From Candidatus Fibrimonadales bacterium (GTDB lineage Bacteria; Fibrobacterota; Fibrobacteria; Fibrobacterales; Fibrobacteraceae), in contig WRMM01000066.1 of NCBI GenBank assembly GCA_009777135.1, forward strand, positions 1 to 8,683: a stretch of DNA of 8,683 nt. The letters are read 5' to 3'. Under the pieces are notes generated by a model that worked only from the letters and a program-made list of their open reading frames with translations, was not told the origin of the DNA and ran no database searches. The position numbers were made by a program, and so were the translations under genes. Below, piece after piece: positions 7,700-8,683 of this stretch (positions are counted from its first letter, which is position 1; every line of letters starts with the position of its first letter).

Positions 7700-7726
7700 G
7701 TGGAGCTGCATTGGCTGGGACATGAT

Positions 7727-7819
7727 TTCTTGCGAAAGCCCCTACTGAAAGCTCTAACAGGTCAAATATAGCTGATTATGCATTAATAATAGTTTTTAGC
7801 GGTTAAGTAGTCGCAAGAA
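7727..7819. promoter_or_regulatory. Inverted repeat flanking the putative promoter region of the toxin-antitoxin genes
   Basis: TTCTTGCGA at 7727-7735 is the exact inverse complement of TCGCAAGAA at 7811-7819. The 75 bases between the arms are AT-rich and hold a smaller imperfect palindrome, ATTAT-N6-ATAAT (7775-7790). The right arm ends 18 bases before the antitoxin ribosome site. Antitoxins of this kind usually repress their own operon by binding palindromes near the promoter, so these are operator candidates. No convincing -35/-10 pair was found, and a 9-base inverted repeat can occur by chance in a gap this long. Confidence 0.3.
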
Positions 7820-7837
7820 TTTCTATTTTCTACAAAA

Positions 7838-7843
7838 GAGGTG
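7838..7843 (+). promoter_or_regulatory. Ribosome binding site of the antitoxin gene
   Basis: GAGGTG, within AAAAGAGGTG, ends four bases before the ATG at 7848; its GAGG core is six bases from that ATG. It is the clearest Shine-Dalgarno site in the right half of the window and fixes the antitoxin start. Confidence 0.65.
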
Positions 7844-7847
7844 TGAT

Positions 7848-8045
7848 ATGCTAAGACAAGTTTTGGTGCCAAGCAAAGAAAATTCTACTGTGTCTATTCC
7901 TGCTGAATTTTATGGAATGGAAGTAGAAGTTTTGGTTTATCCTTTTTACAAAACGTCCAAAAATATAGATGATATTTTTGATGAACATCTATATAGTTTT
8001 GATAATTTTAAATTTAACCGAAGCGAAGCTAATAATTATGAATAA
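7848..8045 (+). CDS. AbrB-like antitoxin of a PIN-domain toxin-antitoxin module
   Basis: This 65-residue protein has a short beta-rich N-terminal half, STVSIPAEFYGMEVEVLVYP (13-32), resembling the swapped-hairpin AbrB/MazE-type DNA-binding fold. An acidic and aromatic C-terminal tail (about 40-65, IDDIFDEHLYSF and onward) is the kind of segment that wraps and blocks a PIN toxin. The size, fold and position directly before a PIN gene make an antitoxin the best call. It probably also represses the operon. Its stop overlaps the toxin start by eight bases (ATGAATAA), so the toxin is likely made by coupled translation. The gene is AT-richer than cfa and motE, which suggests recent acquisition. The family is recognised by pattern only, so no gene symbol is given. 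Confidence 0.75.
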   Translation: MLRQVLVPSKENSTVSIPAEFYGMEVEVLVYPFYKTSKNIDDIFDEHLYSFDNFKFNRSEANNYE

Positions 8046-8454
8046 AATCGCATTGGACAGCAATATCTTAATATATAACCATAGCCTGGACCGCGGAGAT
8101 AAAAGATTGATAGCAAGAAGTTTTTTCAAAGAAAAACCTATAATTTCCTCGCAGGTTATAGCTGAGTATCTAAATGTTATGAGGAGAAATTTTAAAATAG
8201 AAAAACAAGAATTAATGAGTTTATGTTCTTTGTGGCTAGAAAAATGCTCTGTTCAGCCCGTTGTTTTTTCTACAATTAAATTAGCCCAATATTTAGTCAA
8301 GAGATATGATTTTCAAATATTTGATGGGATTATAGTTGCAGCTGCTTTAGAAGCTAATTGCAACATTATATACTCCGAGGACATGCAGCACGGACAAATC
8401 ATAGAGAATTCGCTCAAAATTATAAATCCATTTGACAGCATAACTATACGCTAA
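8038..8454 (+). CDS. vapC: PIN-domain ribonuclease toxin (VapC-like)
   Basis: The 138-residue product is a complete PIN domain, the fold of magnesium-dependent endoribonuclease toxins that usually cut tRNA or rRNA. The acidic catalytic residues are all visible: D7 in ALDSNILIY, E43 in SSQVIAEYLNV, D96 in FDGIIVAAAL and D115 in IYSEDMQHG. The start at 8038 is chosen because it begins exactly at the conserved N-terminal strand and overlaps the antitoxin stop. A longer frame starting at 7969 would read through the antitoxin gene and add 23 unrelated residues. There is little Shine-Dalgarno signal, consistent with translational coupling. The G+C content is low, roughly 25-38 percent in the two lines I counted. 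The toxin looks intact. The target RNA cannot be predicted. Confidence 0.9.
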   Translation: MNKIALDSNILIYNHSLDRGDKRLIARSFFKEKPIISSQVIAEYLNVMRRNFKIEKQELMSLCSLWLEKCSVQPVVFSTIKLAQYLVKRYDFQIFDGIIVAAALEANCNIIYSEDMQHGQIIENSLKIINPFDSITIR

Positions 8455-8516
8455 CCCCCCGCATGGAAAACTCAAGCGTCAATGCCTTTGCTGGGTTCTG
8501 TTTGGGTAATGAAAAG

Positions 8517-8683
8517 CTAAGGCATGCCGCTATCTCTCGCAAACTCCGCAGCCTTCTTGTTAAGCTCTGAAAGCGAAAGATTCTCGTAGAGATTATTCCT
8601 ACGCCATTTTGTGTAATCAGTTTCCAAGGAGCCGAGCCTATCCAACAGGCAATTAACGCCTTCCTCAACAATAACAGACGTAT
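8517..8683 (-). CDS. C-terminal end of an unrecognised protein (start beyond the right edge)
   Basis: Reading in from the right edge on the minus strand, with the first full codon at 8679-8681, gives 54 codons and then a TAG at 8517-8519. The visible sequence begins TSVIVEEGVNCLLDRLGSLE and continues with a charged helical stretch containing DYTKWRRN and LSELNKKAAEFARDSGMP. Its composition is that of a real soluble protein: balanced charge and helical periodicity, unlike the Arg/Leu/Ser-rich translation of the overlapping frame. No family was recognised. It converges on the PIN toxin gene with a 62-base gap in which no terminator hairpin is evident. Confidence 0.55.
   Translation of the reverse strand, partial: TSVIVEEGVNCLLDRLGSLETDYTKWRRNNLYENLSLSELNKKAAEFARDSGMP

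Noticed and set aside
7761..7790. Possible -35/-10 pair for the antitoxin gene in the AT-rich stretch
   Set aside because: GTCAAA and TAATAA are 17 bases apart but each matches the consensus too poorly to call a promoter.
8455..8516. Possible terminator between the PIN gene and the right-edge gene
   Set aside because: AACCC and GGGTT can pair around a loop of about 30 bases, but the stem is weak and no T-run follows on either strand.
8444..8671. 75-codon minus-strand open frame at the right end
   Set aside because: It is Arg/Ser/Leu-rich without a domain and overlaps the toxin stop. The frame ending at 8517 looks more like a real protein.

Overview
The window is protein-coding almost from end to end. 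It has short intergenic gaps at 7630-7847 and 8455-8516, no RNA genes and no CRISPR array. It suggests a flagellated bacterium of moderate-to-low G+C that uses Shine-Dalgarno sites and probably sigma-54. The phylum cannot be fixed from the sequence. A motE-like gene directly before fliK recalls the fliJ-ylxF/motE-fliK order of Bacillota and the related layout in spirochaetes and other phyla, so this is weak taxonomic evidence.

Left part (1-2070, minus strand): the end of a flagellar operon. A MotE/YlxF-like membrane-anchored coiled-coil protein is followed, with a 4-base ATGA overlap, by a long FliK (hook-length control) gene that runs off the left edge. A close match to a sigma-54 (-24/-12) promoter lies just upstream of motE. 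It overlaps the start codon of the divergent cfa gene.

Middle (2082-7629): on the plus strand, a full-length cyclopropane-fatty-acyl-phospholipid synthase (cfa) with its catalytic residues intact. Convergent with it and overlapping its 3' end by 26 bases is a 1470-residue soluble hybrid histidine kinase on the minus strand (PAS-GAF-GAF-PAS-GAF-HisKA-HATPase-REC-HPt plus a C-terminal helical tail). No partner regulator gene is in view.

Right part (7630-8683): a 218-base intergenic region holds a degenerate 7-base tandem repeat and a 9-base inverted repeat. It is followed by an AT-richer two-gene toxin-antitoxin module: a 65-residue AbrB-like antitoxin and a PIN-domain (VapC-like) toxin, overlapping by 8 bases. 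At the right edge the last 54 codons of an unrecognised minus-strand gene enter the window.

The most interesting feature is the cfa/motE junction. Eleven bases separate two divergent start codons, and a sigma-54-type promoter is laid over the cfa start. This would make the motE transcript almost leaderless and could couple flagellar gene expression to membrane-lipid modification.
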